Notes under the pieces: model-generated
Seen by the model: only the letters and a program-made list of their open reading frames with translations
Told to the model about the DNA's origin: nothing
The model's database searches: none
Program-made: the position numbers and the translations under genes
Origin: MED-G105 sp965263305
GTDB lineage: Bacteria; Pseudomonadota; Alphaproteobacteria; Caulobacterales; Parvularculaceae
Assembly: GCA_965263305.1 (NCBI GenBank)
Contig: OZ253666.1
Coordinates: forward strand, 1,984,001 to 2,048,000
Reading direction: 5' to 3'
Length of the DNA: 64,000 bases
In this document: positions 31,041 through 39,788 of the stretch, in pieces
Layout of the letters: every line of letters starts with the position of its first letter
Position numbering within the stretch: position 1 is the stretch's first letter

Positions 31041-33983
31041 ATGACCCATCGTTTACTACTAAGTACAGCAGCTGTTATCTCTTTGTGTGCGGGCGGCGCT
31101 TACGCGCAATCGTCAGCGACAGCGTCGGACTCTATTCGCCCGTTCAGCGGCGATATCGATCCGTTTAGCGGTGATATCGACCCATTCTCGGGCGATATTA
31201 ATCCGTTTAGCGGTGATATCAGCCCGTTCCGAGGCGATATTGATCCTTTCTATGGCGATATCAGCCCCTTCTGGGGAGATATCAGCCCCTTCTATGGCGA
31301 TATCGATCCATTTGCTGGCGACATCAATCCTTTCACCGGTGACATCGCCCCCTTCTGGGGGGACATTGATCCCTTTGCGAACGGGCAAGCGGTTTCCGGG
31401 CTCGGCGATTATTGGCAAAGCGTGGGTCCGCAGTGGGGCGATATCAACGAAGCGTGGGGTAACCTAGGATCCTACTCCGTCTCAACGCAAAGCGGTTATA
31501 TCTCCCTGCGCAATGATCTGAATTCGATCTTTAACGCTGCGGGCGCGCTCATCGACGGCGCTGTGCAAGCGCGTATCGGCGACGATTTCGAAGATGGCGT
31601 GCTTGACCCCCTCCTGGCGCGCTATGGCATCGATCTTGACGATGCCTCCAGCCTTGAAAACATCGACGCTGCGACGCGTTCACGCTTCTTCTTAGAATTT
31701 TACGACAGCGTTCAGAGCTTCTCCGGATACGATCAGGTTGATCACTGGGTCGGGCAAATCAACTGGTCACCGTCGATTACGCAAGACCAGGGCAGCGGCC
31801 ACGATGCGATCGTCGGCCTTCTGGATGTCCGGATCGCGGCGAACGATGACAATATCGAGTTTCTGACAAACGTTGGCGGTTATACGGTATCGCCAAATGA
31901 GCATGGCGCGGCGGTCGCCAGCCTAATCGCGGCGCGTCATGACGGACGCGGCGTTCTCGGCATTGCACCGCGCGCAAATGTGTTGGCGTACAGCCCATTT
32001 GATCAGACCGGCACAGCGAGTTTTGCCGACATCCAAGCCGGTGTCGAAACGCTGACATCGAGCGGTGCAAATGTCATCAACATGTCTCTTGGCGTACCGG
32101 GTTACGTCTTTAATCAGAGCGTTGCGGATATATTCCGTTCTTCAATGATCCAATCATTCTCCGATAATACAACCTTTGTCATCGCGGCTGGTAATGAGGG
32201 CGTCACGCAAACAACAGACGTGACCTTTGGCAGCGGAAACGATTTCGATAATCTTCTTTTTGTTGGATCGGTTGGGCCAACCGGGCGGATTTCGTCATTC
32301 TCTAATCGTCCGGGCGAGGCGTGCCTCCTTCAGCAGGGCGCGTGTTCTGAAGACGCGAAGCTTAAAAACCGCTTCCTCGTCGCGCCAGGCGAACTCATTC
32401 TGGTCTCGGATAATAACGGCGGTACGACGCGCCTTTCGGGCACGTCTTTTGCCGCGCCATTGGTGACCGGCGCGGTGTCGCTGCTCCATGATCGCTGGCC
32501 TTGGCTGCAACAACACGCGGAAGAGACGACGGATATCATCCTGCAGACCGCAACCGACCTTGGTGACGCCGGCGTCGATGGCGTCTACGGGCATGGTCTC
32601 TTGAATGTTGAAGCGTCTCAAGCGCCGTTGAGTTTTGATAACCTCAGCTTCTATAAACCGCTTCAAGACGCCAATGGAAATACCGCCGGTTTTTATTCGA
32701 CAACGGCGCAGAGCGTTAGAGACAGCATTTTGAATCCGAGCACGTTGAACGTGAATCAGCTCGTGGGCGCGCGTCTGGTGGCCGTTGAGGTCATTGGCGA
32801 CACGCATCGCGATTTCAACATTCCACTATCGACACTGTTGTATGGTCAGGAAAGCACCACCATCAATGGCGGTCAGGAACGTGTGCAGCGCCATGTCTAC
32901 GATCGGCTCGTTGATTGGGCTGGCGGCGGCGGTGGATCGCTATTCCAGCAGAACGAGACACAAATTGATGGCGGCGAAGGATGGTCCTTAACGGCGATCG
33001 CAACGCCCGTGTCGCAGTTTGCTCCCGATCAATATCGCGATCGTCCTTATGCACCCGGTATCCGGCTGCAATCTGGCGGTGCGACGTTTGAAATTGGTGA
33101 AGGTCGCGGCGCCCTCGCTCTGACAAGCGGCGACGGGTTTGATCGTCATGCGGACCATGATCCAGAAACAGGTGGTGTCAATCCGTTCCTCGGGTTCGCC
33201 ACCGGCGGCGCATATGCCAGCTTGGGCGCTCAAGTTGCGCCAGGCGTGAAACTCGGCTTTGGATTTTCCGAAGTGCGCGATGACCTAACCTTTGTCGATG
33301 CCGATACGGGCGAACGCCTTCGCGATGATCCGTTGATTGGTCTCGCCGATTATGAAGCCAGCGCCGTGACGGCGAATGTCGCCATCGCGGTCGCATCAAA
33401 CGTTCGATTGAACGCGTCATACACGCGCTTGTCTGAAGAAACCGGCGTTTTGGGCGCGCAAGGGTCCGGCGCCCTGGCGTTGGAAAACGGCGCTGCGACG
33501 AATGCGTTGACCATTGGCGCAAGCACTGATCTTCATCCGAAATTGACCCTAGCGGCATCGGCCACGGTTGGTCGAACCGAAGGATCGGATGGGCTAACTT
33601 CTTCAAACTCGATTTTGAGCATTGGCGAAGAGGGGCTCACCTCTACAGCGTTTGAGGTGGCGGCGACGACACGTGACCTCTTCAGACGAAACGACAGATT
33701 CCGTGTATCGGCGGCGCAACCGCTCTACGTGGAAAATGGCGATCTGCGGGTGTCTACCGTGCAGATTGTCGATCGCACTACCGGCGAACTTGGCGCGGTT
33801 GATGACTTCATCGATCTCGGCGGCGGTAGGCGACGATTCGTGGCTGAGGCGGAGTATGCGATGCCGATGTGGGGAGATCGCGCCGAAGCAAGTTTCTACA
33901 CTCGATTTGATACTGGCGATGTCAGTCAGATCGACGGCTCCGACGCCGTCGCTGGCGGCGCCCGGTTCACCTTGCGGTTTTAA
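31041..33983 (+). CDS. Subtilisin-like (S8) autotransporter protease with heptad repeats
   Basis: This 980-residue precursor has a signal peptide (1-22, ending AYAQ), then eleven tandem 7-residue PFxGDIx repeats (34-110), a linker, an S8 protease domain (~240-520) with the full triad Asp262 (GLLDVR), His288 (NEHGAAVAS) and Ser469 (GTSFAAPL) plus oxyanion Asn385 (AAGNEG), and a C-terminal beta-barrel region (~700-980) ending in TLRF, the C-terminal Phe expected for an outer-membrane barrel. The ATG at 31041 has GGGGAG six bases upstream. A secreted surface protease is the clear reading. The hybrid kinase gene follows closely downstream. Confidence 0.9.
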   Translation: MTHRLLLSTAAVISLCAGGAYAQSSATASDSIRPFSGDIDPFSGDIDPFSGDINPFSGDISPFRGDIDPFYGDISPFWGDISPFYGDIDPFAGDINPFTGDIAPFWGDIDPFANGQAVSGLGDYWQSVGPQWGDINEAWGNLGSYSVSTQSGYISLRNDLNSIFNAAGALIDGAVQARIGDDFEDGVLDPLLARYGIDLDDASSLENIDAATRSRFFLEFYDSVQSFSGYDQVDHWVGQINWSPSITQDQGSGHDAIVGLLDVRIAANDDNIEFLTNVGGYTVSPNEHGAAVASLIAARHDGRGVLGIAPRANVLAYSPFDQTGTASFADIQAGVETLTSSGANVINMSLGVPGYVFNQSVADIFRSSMIQSFSDNTTFVIAAGNEGVTQTTDVTFGSGNDFDNLLFVGSVGPTGRISSFSNRPGEACLLQQGACSEDAKLKNRFLVAPGELILVSDNNGGTTRLSGTSFAAPLVTGAVSLLHDRWPWLQQHAEETTDIILQTATDLGDAGVDGVYGHGLLNVEASQAPLSFDNLSFYKPLQDANGNTAGFYSTTAQSVRDSILNPSTLNVNQLVGARLVAVEVIGDTHRDFNIPLSTLLYGQESTTINGGQERVQRHVYDRLVDWAGGGGGSLFQQNETQIDGGEGWSLTAIATPVSQFAPDQYRDRPYAPGIRLQSGGATFEIGEGRGALALTSGDGFDRHADHDPETGGVNPFLGFATGGAYASLGAQVAPGVKLGFGFSEVRDDLTFVDADTGERLRDDPLIGLADYEASAVTANVAIAVASNVRLNASYTRLSEETGVLGAQGSGALALENGAATNALTIGASTDLHPKLTLAASATVGRTEGSDGLTSSNSILSIGEEGLTSTAFEVAATTRDLFRRNDRFRVSAAQPLYVENGDLRVSTVQIVDRTTGELGAVDDFIDLGGGRRRFVAEAEYAMPMWGDRAEASFYTRFDTGDVSQIDGSDAVAGGARFTLRF
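31140..31370 (+). repeat. Eleven tandem 21-bp units (PFxGDIx heptads)
   Basis: The peptide unit is P-F-x-G-D-I-x with x mostly S, Y, W, A or T at position 3 and D, N, S or A at position 7. Codons vary between copies, so protein-level selection rather than recent DNA duplication is suggested. A twelfth, truncated PFA follows. Confidence 0.95.
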
Positions 33984-34088
33984 TCGCAGAATAGGGAAGG
34001 GAACCGAGACATGACCAAGTATATTTCGACAAACCAGCACACCAGCAACACCAGCAACATCAGTACGACGGGACGCATTAGGGGCGGT

Positions 34089-37000
34089 ATGATGAAGCAG
34101 TTACTTACGACAGCCGCGCTCTGCGTAGCGCTCGGCGCCGGCACGCCAACGATCGCGATGGCAGCGGCGGAAACAACAGCAACGGAGCAGACACTGCAAA
34201 CGGCTTATGATCAGCTGATTGCCGATGCTAAATCCTCCATGATGGCGGATCCGGCCAGCGCTTTGGAGCATGCAGATGCTGCAGAAAGCCTTGTTCGTTC
34301 CGCTGCTCATTATTCAGAGCGAGAAGCGGCGTTGACGACAGCCATGTGGTTGAAGGCTGAAGCGCTCAACCGCGCTGGCAAGCCTGAGACGGCTGCAACA
34401 GTTGTCGCTGAAGCATTGGAGCGCGCTGAGAAAAACGATCTCGATACCGCTCTTTGCGGCGACCTTCTCTTGGCTCAGGGCCGGATCGCCCAACGCCTTG
34501 CGGATGTCGAAACGGCGGTGAAAGCTTATTTCAAAGCCTATGATATGTTCACCGACGCCGGTGATCTGAGAAAACAGGCGATCAGTCTGCAACAGCTCGG
34601 CGGTGTTTATCGTGACGCCGAAGCCTATGAGCAGGCCCTTGATTACTACAAGCGCGCTGAAGAGATCTACGCCGAAGGCGCAGGGATGCAGCTCGCCTAC
34701 GCGAATAACCAAGGTAATATCCTGAAGGACCTCGGCCGATACGACGAGGCGCGCCAATTCTTCACCCGCGCTTACGCGGTGGCCAAGGAAATGGATAGTA
34801 AGGTTTTGGAAGGGCGTATTTTGACGAATATGGCCGAAACCGAAACGCGCGCCGGCGAATACGCCGTCGCTAAGTCCTACACTGAGCAAGCTCATGCCGC
34901 TTTTGTCGGCGAGGATGGTGTTGAGTGGGATCGCTTCGCCACCGGCGTTGATGCGCATATCGCCTTAAAGAGCGGTGACATTGAAAGCGCTGAAGCGTTC
35001 ATCGACGCCGCCTTCGACGGCGTGGATGTGGCGGCGACGTCAATGAACTACGAGCCCATGCATGACACCGCCTATCAGGTCTACATGCTGCAAGGCGATT
35101 ACGCTGAAGCGCTGGCGCATCACCAAAGCTTTAAGCGCCTTTCCGATAACGCCAAGAAAGTTGCGTCCTCTGCAAACTTGGCTCTGCTTGGCGCTCAGTT
35201 CCAATTCGCCGAACAAAATCTGAATATCGAGCAGTTGAAAAACGATCAGCTGAAGACCGATATGATGTTATCTGACGCAAAACGCCAGAAAACGTTCCAA
35301 ACAGCGGTAATTGCGGTTGGCGGGATTATCCTCCTATCACTGTTTATTGCCTTACTTGGTTTCCGCAACCACAGGAACCGCATTGCGGCGTCCAACCGGA
35401 AACTGGAGACAACGGTCGATCAGTTGAATAGCGAAATCGGCCGTCGCGAACTGGTTGAGCGCGATCTAATCCTCGCCAAAGACCAGGCCGAAGCGGCAAA
35501 TCGGGCGAAATCGACCTTCTTGGCGACAATGAGCCATGAACTTCGTACGCCAATGAATGGTATTCTTGGTTTCAGCCGTTTGCTGAAATCGGGTGACGTC
35601 GACAATGAGCAACTTGAACAACTCGATATCATCGAGCAGTCCGGCGAGTCGCTCCTTGGATTGATCAATGACATTCTTGATCTGTCTCAGATTGAGGCTG
35701 GCAAACTCAACCTTGACACCAGCGCATTCAATCTGAAGAACTCTATTGAGAACGTTGTGAAGCTCTTGAAGCCGAAGGCTGATGAGAAAAACCTCACGCT
35801 GGCGGCTCACATTGATCCGCGCTTGCCGGCGATGGTTGACGGTGATGGCGGTCGCGTCCGTCAGATCGTTATGAACCTCGTTGGTAATGCGGTGAAATTC
35901 ACAGAGACTGGCTCCGTCGCGGTTATCGCAAAGCCAGGTGCTGGCGAGAATACCGTCCGTATCGGTATCCTGGACACTGGTATTGGCATCCCAGCCGATA
36001 AGCTAAACACCTTGTTCGACCGTTTCTCGCAAGTTGACGGCTCCACAACTCGCAAGCATGGCGGGTCCGGCCTTGGCCTCGCCATCTGTAAGGAGCTTGC
36101 TGAAGCCATGGGCGGCGATGTCACGGTCAAATCGGTCCTCGGTGAAGGGAGTGAATTTTGGGTCGAGGTTCAGTTACCGGCCGCCATCGATATGGCCGCG
36201 ATTGAACGCGCCCCGGTCACTCTCGAAGAGCCAGCCCGCGTGGTGGTTGTCGACAACAATAACGCAACGCGTGTCGCCTACGAGGAAATGTTGCCGACGC
36301 TCAACGTCACGCCAGTGATGACCGACAGTGTCGAAAGCGCTATCGAAACTCTCATGGTCATGAAGAGCGACGGCGAGATGGTTGATGCAGTGATTGTCAG
36401 CGATCAAGTCGATGGCGCGCATGCGAAAACTGTGGCGAATGCAATGCGTCGCAACCTTTTGGCGGAGGGCGCCAAGCTCATCCTGTCCTCCCCACGTCAC
36501 TTAAGCGACGCAGAAATGTCGGTGCTTGGCTTTGATGGTCAGATCGATCAACCGCTCACCAATGAAAGTGTCTTCGCCGGGTTGGCGGCGGTTCTCGGCG
36601 GCGCACCGGTCGAAGAAGAGGCCCCGACGAACGAAACCGCGACGAGTGATAATGTTGTCACCTTCCTGCGTGCCCCGAGTGTTGTCGAAGAGCAGCGTGT
36701 TCTGATCGTCGATGACGTAATGGCGAACAGCAAGTTGATTGCGGCTCTTCTCTCTCCACTCAATTTGAATGTGGATCTGGCTGAAAGCGGGGCAGAAGCT
36801 GTCGAGGCGGCGGAAAACGCCGACTATGATCTGATCCTGATGGATGTCTTTATGCCCGATATGAATGGCATCGAAGCGACGAAACGCATCCGCCGTAAAG
36901 ACTGCCGTAATGCACAAACGCCAATCCTCGCCTTAACAGCGATGGCGATGGCCGACGACGAACAACGCGTCCTTGACGCTGGCATGGATGACTATCTGTC

Positions 37001-37124
37001 TAAGCCGGTAGATATGAACGCATTACGGGCCAAGGTTCAAACCCATCTTGAAAACTCAAGCCGCGCCAAAAAAGCCAAAGTGTCGTCGCCTAAAAACGAT
37101 GTCGCCGCTGATTTGCAGGCATAA
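34089..37124 (+). CDS. Hybrid histidine kinase with exported TPR sensor domain
   Basis: The 1011-residue protein has a signal peptide (1-24), TPR-like helical repeats (~35-385) on the periplasmic side, one membrane helix (405-425), a coiled coil, HisKA with His483 (MSHELRTP), a HATPase domain (VGNAVKFTE; DTGIGIP; GGSGLGLAI), a degenerate receiver (~720-835) and a full C-terminal receiver with Asp875/Asp876 and phosphoacceptor Asp919. Start at ATG 34089 has AGGGG and gives a clean signal peptide; an ATG at 34011, also with a ribosome site, would add 26 residues. It lies ~100 bp after the autotransporter stop, with no terminator between, so an operon is likely. Confidence 0.9.
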   Translation: MMKQLLTTAALCVALGAGTPTIAMAAAETTATEQTLQTAYDQLIADAKSSMMADPASALEHADAAESLVRSAAHYSEREAALTTAMWLKAEALNRAGKPETAATVVAEALERAEKNDLDTALCGDLLLAQGRIAQRLADVETAVKAYFKAYDMFTDAGDLRKQAISLQQLGGVYRDAEAYEQALDYYKRAEEIYAEGAGMQLAYANNQGNILKDLGRYDEARQFFTRAYAVAKEMDSKVLEGRILTNMAETETRAGEYAVAKSYTEQAHAAFVGEDGVEWDRFATGVDAHIALKSGDIESAEAFIDAAFDGVDVAATSMNYEPMHDTAYQVYMLQGDYAEALAHHQSFKRLSDNAKKVASSANLALLGAQFQFAEQNLNIEQLKNDQLKTDMMLSDAKRQKTFQTAVIAVGGIILLSLFIALLGFRNHRNRIAASNRKLETTVDQLNSEIGRRELVERDLILAKDQAEAANRAKSTFLATMSHELRTPMNGILGFSRLLKSGDVDNEQLEQLDIIEQSGESLLGLINDILDLSQIEAGKLNLDTSAFNLKNSIENVVKLLKPKADEKNLTLAAHIDPRLPAMVDGDGGRVRQIVMNLVGNAVKFTETGSVAVIAKPGAGENTVRIGILDTGIGIPADKLNTLFDRFSQVDGSTTRKHGGSGLGLAICKELAEAMGGDVTVKSVLGEGSEFWVEVQLPAAIDMAAIERAPVTLEEPARVVVVDNNNATRVAYEEMLPTLNVTPVMTDSVESAIETLMVMKSDGEMVDAVIVSDQVDGAHAKTVANAMRRNLLAEGAKLILSSPRHLSDAEMSVLGFDGQIDQPLTNESVFAGLAAVLGGAPVEEEAPTNETATSDNVVTFLRAPSVVEEQRVLIVDDVMANSKLIAALLSPLNLNVDLAESGAEAVEAAENADYDLILMDVFMPDMNGIEATKRIRRKDCRNAQTPILALTAMAMADDEQRVLDAGMDDYLSKPVDMNALRAKVQTHLENSSRAKKAKVSSPKNDVAADLQA

Positions 37125-37228
37125 GAAGAAAGACTGATCTAGGCACAAGTTCTCTCCTGGAGCTGATTAAATCCACCCTGCGACCTACTCCCTCTGGGTC
37201 GACCCCTTCAAGGATTAGCTCCAACTTT

Positions 37229-37270
37229 GCCGCGTTCGGATAATTAGATTATCCGGCGCGGCTTTTTTTT
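37229..37270 (+). terminator. Strong intrinsic terminator after the kinase gene
   Basis: GCCGCG pairs with CGCGGC and CGGATAA with TTATCCG within one long stem, followed by eight T. It ends ~145 bp after the hybrid-kinase stop and closes the autotransporter/kinase operon. Confidence 0.85.
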
Positions 37271-37400
37271 ACGAAAAAAACCGTAGCGCCAGCAAATCGA
37301 CTTGTGTAGATCGACAAAGAGCGACCGAGGCATGATGCAAGGCGGCGATGAAAACAATGAAATGCGTGTTCCGTAACAACCCTATCTTCGTAGCGCTGCG

Positions 37401-38345
37401 ATGAGCGGGGAAACTTATTTTTTCACTCATGCGGCCTTCGCCGCCCACGAAACGCCGTCGGGTCATCCGGAGTGTTCTGAACGCGCTCAAGCCGTCGATA
37501 AGGCGTTAGCGACGCCTGCTTTTGAGGGGCTTGTTCGAAAAACGCCGCCGCTGGGAGAGACGGCGCTCATTAAGCGGGTTCACCCGGACGCGTATCTCTC
37601 GTTGATTGAAGAGGCCGGTGAGCGGGTAAAAGCCGGCGGCCTGACCCAGCTTGATCCCGATACAACCATGGGCCCGTCTTCTGCTGAGGCGGCGCTGAGG
37701 GCGGTCGGCGGCGCTTGTGCTGGTGTTGACGCGGTGTTTGCAGGCGAGGCGAAGAACGCCTTCGTCGCGGCGAGGCCGCCAGGCCACCATGCGGAGCCGA
37801 CCCGCGCCATGGGCTTTTGCCTTTTCAACACGGCCGCCATCGCCGCCCATCACACCCGCGCCGCCCATGGCGCAGAGCGGATCGCCGTCGTTGATTTCGA
37901 TGTTCACCATGGCAACGGCACCGAAGCCGCTTTTTGGCACGATGAAGCAGCGTTTTTCGCGTCGTCCCATGAATGGCCGCAATACCCCGGCACTGGCCGG
38001 GAGACGGATCGAGGGGCGAGCGCGAATATCGCTAATGCGCCCCTACCGACGGGTACGACCGGGGATGAGTTTCGTCGCGCCTGGGGGGAGGCGCTTCTGC
38101 CAGCTCTTTCGGATTTCGATCCAGATGTGATCATTATCTCCGCCGGATTTGACGCCCATGCCCATGATCCCCTTGGCGGGTTTCAGCTTTTGGAAGAAGA
38201 TTTTGCCTGGGTGACCGCGGAAATTTTGGGGCTGGCCGCTGACAAATGTGCTGGCCGTGTCGTTTCGGTTCTCGAAGGGGGCTATGATTTAGAGGCTCTT
38301 GGGCGATCTGCCGCGGCGCATGTCGCCGTCTTGCAAGACGCTTGA
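37401..38345 (+). CDS. Histone-deacetylase-family (acetylpolyamine-type) hydrolase
   Basis: This 314-residue zinc hydrolase has the family motifs RPPGHHAEP (active-site His pair), VVDFDVHHGNGT (metal Asp and His), and SAGFDAHAHDPLGG (second metal Asp), and ends in a GGYDLEAL segment. Bacterial members deacetylate acetylated polyamines or small acyl compounds, and some act on proteins. No operator is seen. The histidine phosphatase gene begins 58 bp after the stop, so they may share a transcript. Confidence 0.9.
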   Translation: MSGETYFFTHAAFAAHETPSGHPECSERAQAVDKALATPAFEGLVRKTPPLGETALIKRVHPDAYLSLIEEAGERVKAGGLTQLDPDTTMGPSSAEAALRAVGGACAGVDAVFAGEAKNAFVAARPPGHHAEPTRAMGFCLFNTAAIAAHHTRAAHGAERIAVVDFDVHHGNGTEAAFWHDEAAFFASSHEWPQYPGTGRETDRGASANIANAPLPTGTTGDEFRRAWGEALLPALSDFDPDVIIISAGFDAHAHDPLGGFQLLEEDFAWVTAEILGLAADKCAGRVVSVLEGGYDLEALGRSAAAHVAVLQDA

Positions 38346-38403
38346 GAAAGCATTCATAACGGGGGTGCGGAGAAGACGGTTAAGCGGGCTCAATTCAGAC
38401 ACC

Positions 38404-39051
38404 ATGGCGGGACGGATTATTACAGCGCGGCACGGTCGGCCGAACCTTGATCGCACGATGCGCATCTCAGCGCGTGACTATGGCGATTGGTGGGCCCAAT
38501 ACGACAAAAGCGGTCTCCATGAGGATGAAACACCGCCCGATGGGCTTGTCGAATTGGCAAAGGGCGCGCGCACCGTTTTGTCCTCCAATTTGCCCCGGGC
38601 GATTGAGACGGCTGCACAAGTACTCGAAAGGGCGGGCGATGGGCGCACCGCTCCTGCCGACCCGCTTTTCGTGGAAGCGCCGTTGCCGGCCCCGCCAGTG
38701 CCTTTCTTGCGTCTAAAGCCAGGCACATGGGGCGTCATTTCGAGGGCGTTTTGGTTTTGGGGATTTGCCCCGAATGGAATAGAGAACCATCCCCAATCTT
38801 GGCGGCGGGTGCGCCTGATTGTTGATCGATTGGCCGAACACGCCCGCGACGGAGACGTTCTGTTGTGCGCCCATGGCTATTTAAATTGGATGCTGGACCG
38901 CGAATTTCGACGCCAGCAATGGTGGCGCGTCGACCGGGCCGGCGGGAACCATTATTGGTCCTACCGTGTTTACGAAGCCTCGACCGCGCCAGAGACGGCC
39001 GAGCGGCGCGACAGCAATCGTGAGACTAAGGACGCAACCGTTTCTGTTTAG
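38404..39051 (+). CDS. Histidine phosphatase family protein
   Basis: The 215-residue protein has the RHG motif early (ITARHGRPN), a later LLCAHG with the second catalytic His, and SSNLPRAIETA typical of this superfamily (phosphoglycerate mutase-like). These enzymes remove phosphate through a phosphohistidine. ATG at 38404 (MAGRIITARHG) is used; the open frame begins earlier, overlapping the preceding gene. The substrate is unknown. Confidence 0.8.
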   Translation: MAGRIITARHGRPNLDRTMRISARDYGDWWAQYDKSGLHEDETPPDGLVELAKGARTVLSSNLPRAIETAAQVLERAGDGRTAPADPLFVEAPLPAPPVPFLRLKPGTWGVISRAFWFWGFAPNGIENHPQSWRRVRLIVDRLAEHARDGDVLLCAHGYLNWMLDREFRRQQWWRVDRAGGNHYWSYRVYEASTAPETAERRDSNRETKDATVSV

Positions 39052-39133
39052 TGGTTCTCCTCGTTTTCATCGTTCAAGACCGCCCACAGGCGGGGTCTTG
39101 CCAAAACCTGTCAGCTGCGGGCATGAGATAGCG

Positions 39134-39379
39134 ATGGCTAAACCTAAAGATGATCTCTCGGATTTGTCCTTCGAAAAGGCTCTCGCGGAGTTGGAAGGCA
39201 TCGTGCAAAAGCTCGAAAGCGGCGGCGTGGAGCTGGAGGCGTCGATCGCTCTCTATGAGCGCGGGGCGGTTTTGAAAGCCCATTGCGAGACCAAGTTGAA
39301 AGCGGCCCAAGAGAAAATCGAAAAGATTGTGGTTGGCGGCGATGGCAAGCCGACCGCAGAACCGGCGTCTTTTGATTAG
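39134..39379 (+). CDS. xseB: Exodeoxyribonuclease VII small subunit
   Basis: The 81-residue XseB has the usual helical pattern LSFEKALAELEGIVQKLESG and YERGAVLKAHCETKLKAAQ, ending with VVGGDGKP. It pairs with XseA (encoded 35 kb away at 2800-4335). ATG at 39134 gives normal length. The common gene order xseB-ispA-dxs is interrupted: no prenyl synthase gene lies before dxs. Confidence 0.93.
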   Translation: MAKPKDDLSDLSFEKALAELEGIVQKLESGGVELEASIALYERGAVLKAHCETKLKAAQEKIEKIVVGGDGKPTAEPASFD

Positions 39380-39788
39380 GATATAATCCGGGCTGGGACA
39401 TTTTTTTTGCCCGTGAAACGCCCGTCTTGAGGCTGTTTTGACGACGGCCAGCGTCGCTCTATGCTGCCAATGAAATTGTGCCGGTTTCCCGCGCCTGTTT
39501 GGTGCTGCGGGTGGCTCCCATGACAAATGATTTCAAAGAGCAACATTTGCGGCGGAATGCCTTTCAAAATCGGCTTAAAAATGGGGTTTCATGCGGGCTA
39601 AAACAGCACAGGCCTCAAAAAGACTTTGAAGTCGTCAAAAATTGACCGCGAAGACTGGTCACTTATGATAATGATAGTAAAAGGGCTGACCACATATCGC
39701 TGAGATATCACGCGAAAATGCGGTTCGCGCTGCACGTTTTACGGCAATCGCGTGTGCAGCGTATTTTGTAATTTGCGAGGGGTTTCCA
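39380..39788. other. xseB-dxs intergenic region
   Basis: This ~410-bp region has no gene. It includes an AT-richer part with TATGATAATGATAG (~39664-39677) that resembles half of an iron box only loosely. An inverted repeat, CGCTGCAC/GTGCAGCG (39728-39761), lies close upstream of dxs. Confidence 0.5.

Noticed and set aside
31140..31370. Repeats considered as RTX or leucine-zipper repeats
   Set aside because: The unit is PFxGDIx with neither the GGxGxDxxx pattern nor heptad leucines.
39074..39526. Long open frame antisense to xseB
   Set aside because: Shadow of the real xseB coding frame; it has no start site or family features.
39664..39677. Candidate iron box before dxs
   Set aside because: Only half-site similarity; dxs is not a known iron-regulated gene in this group.
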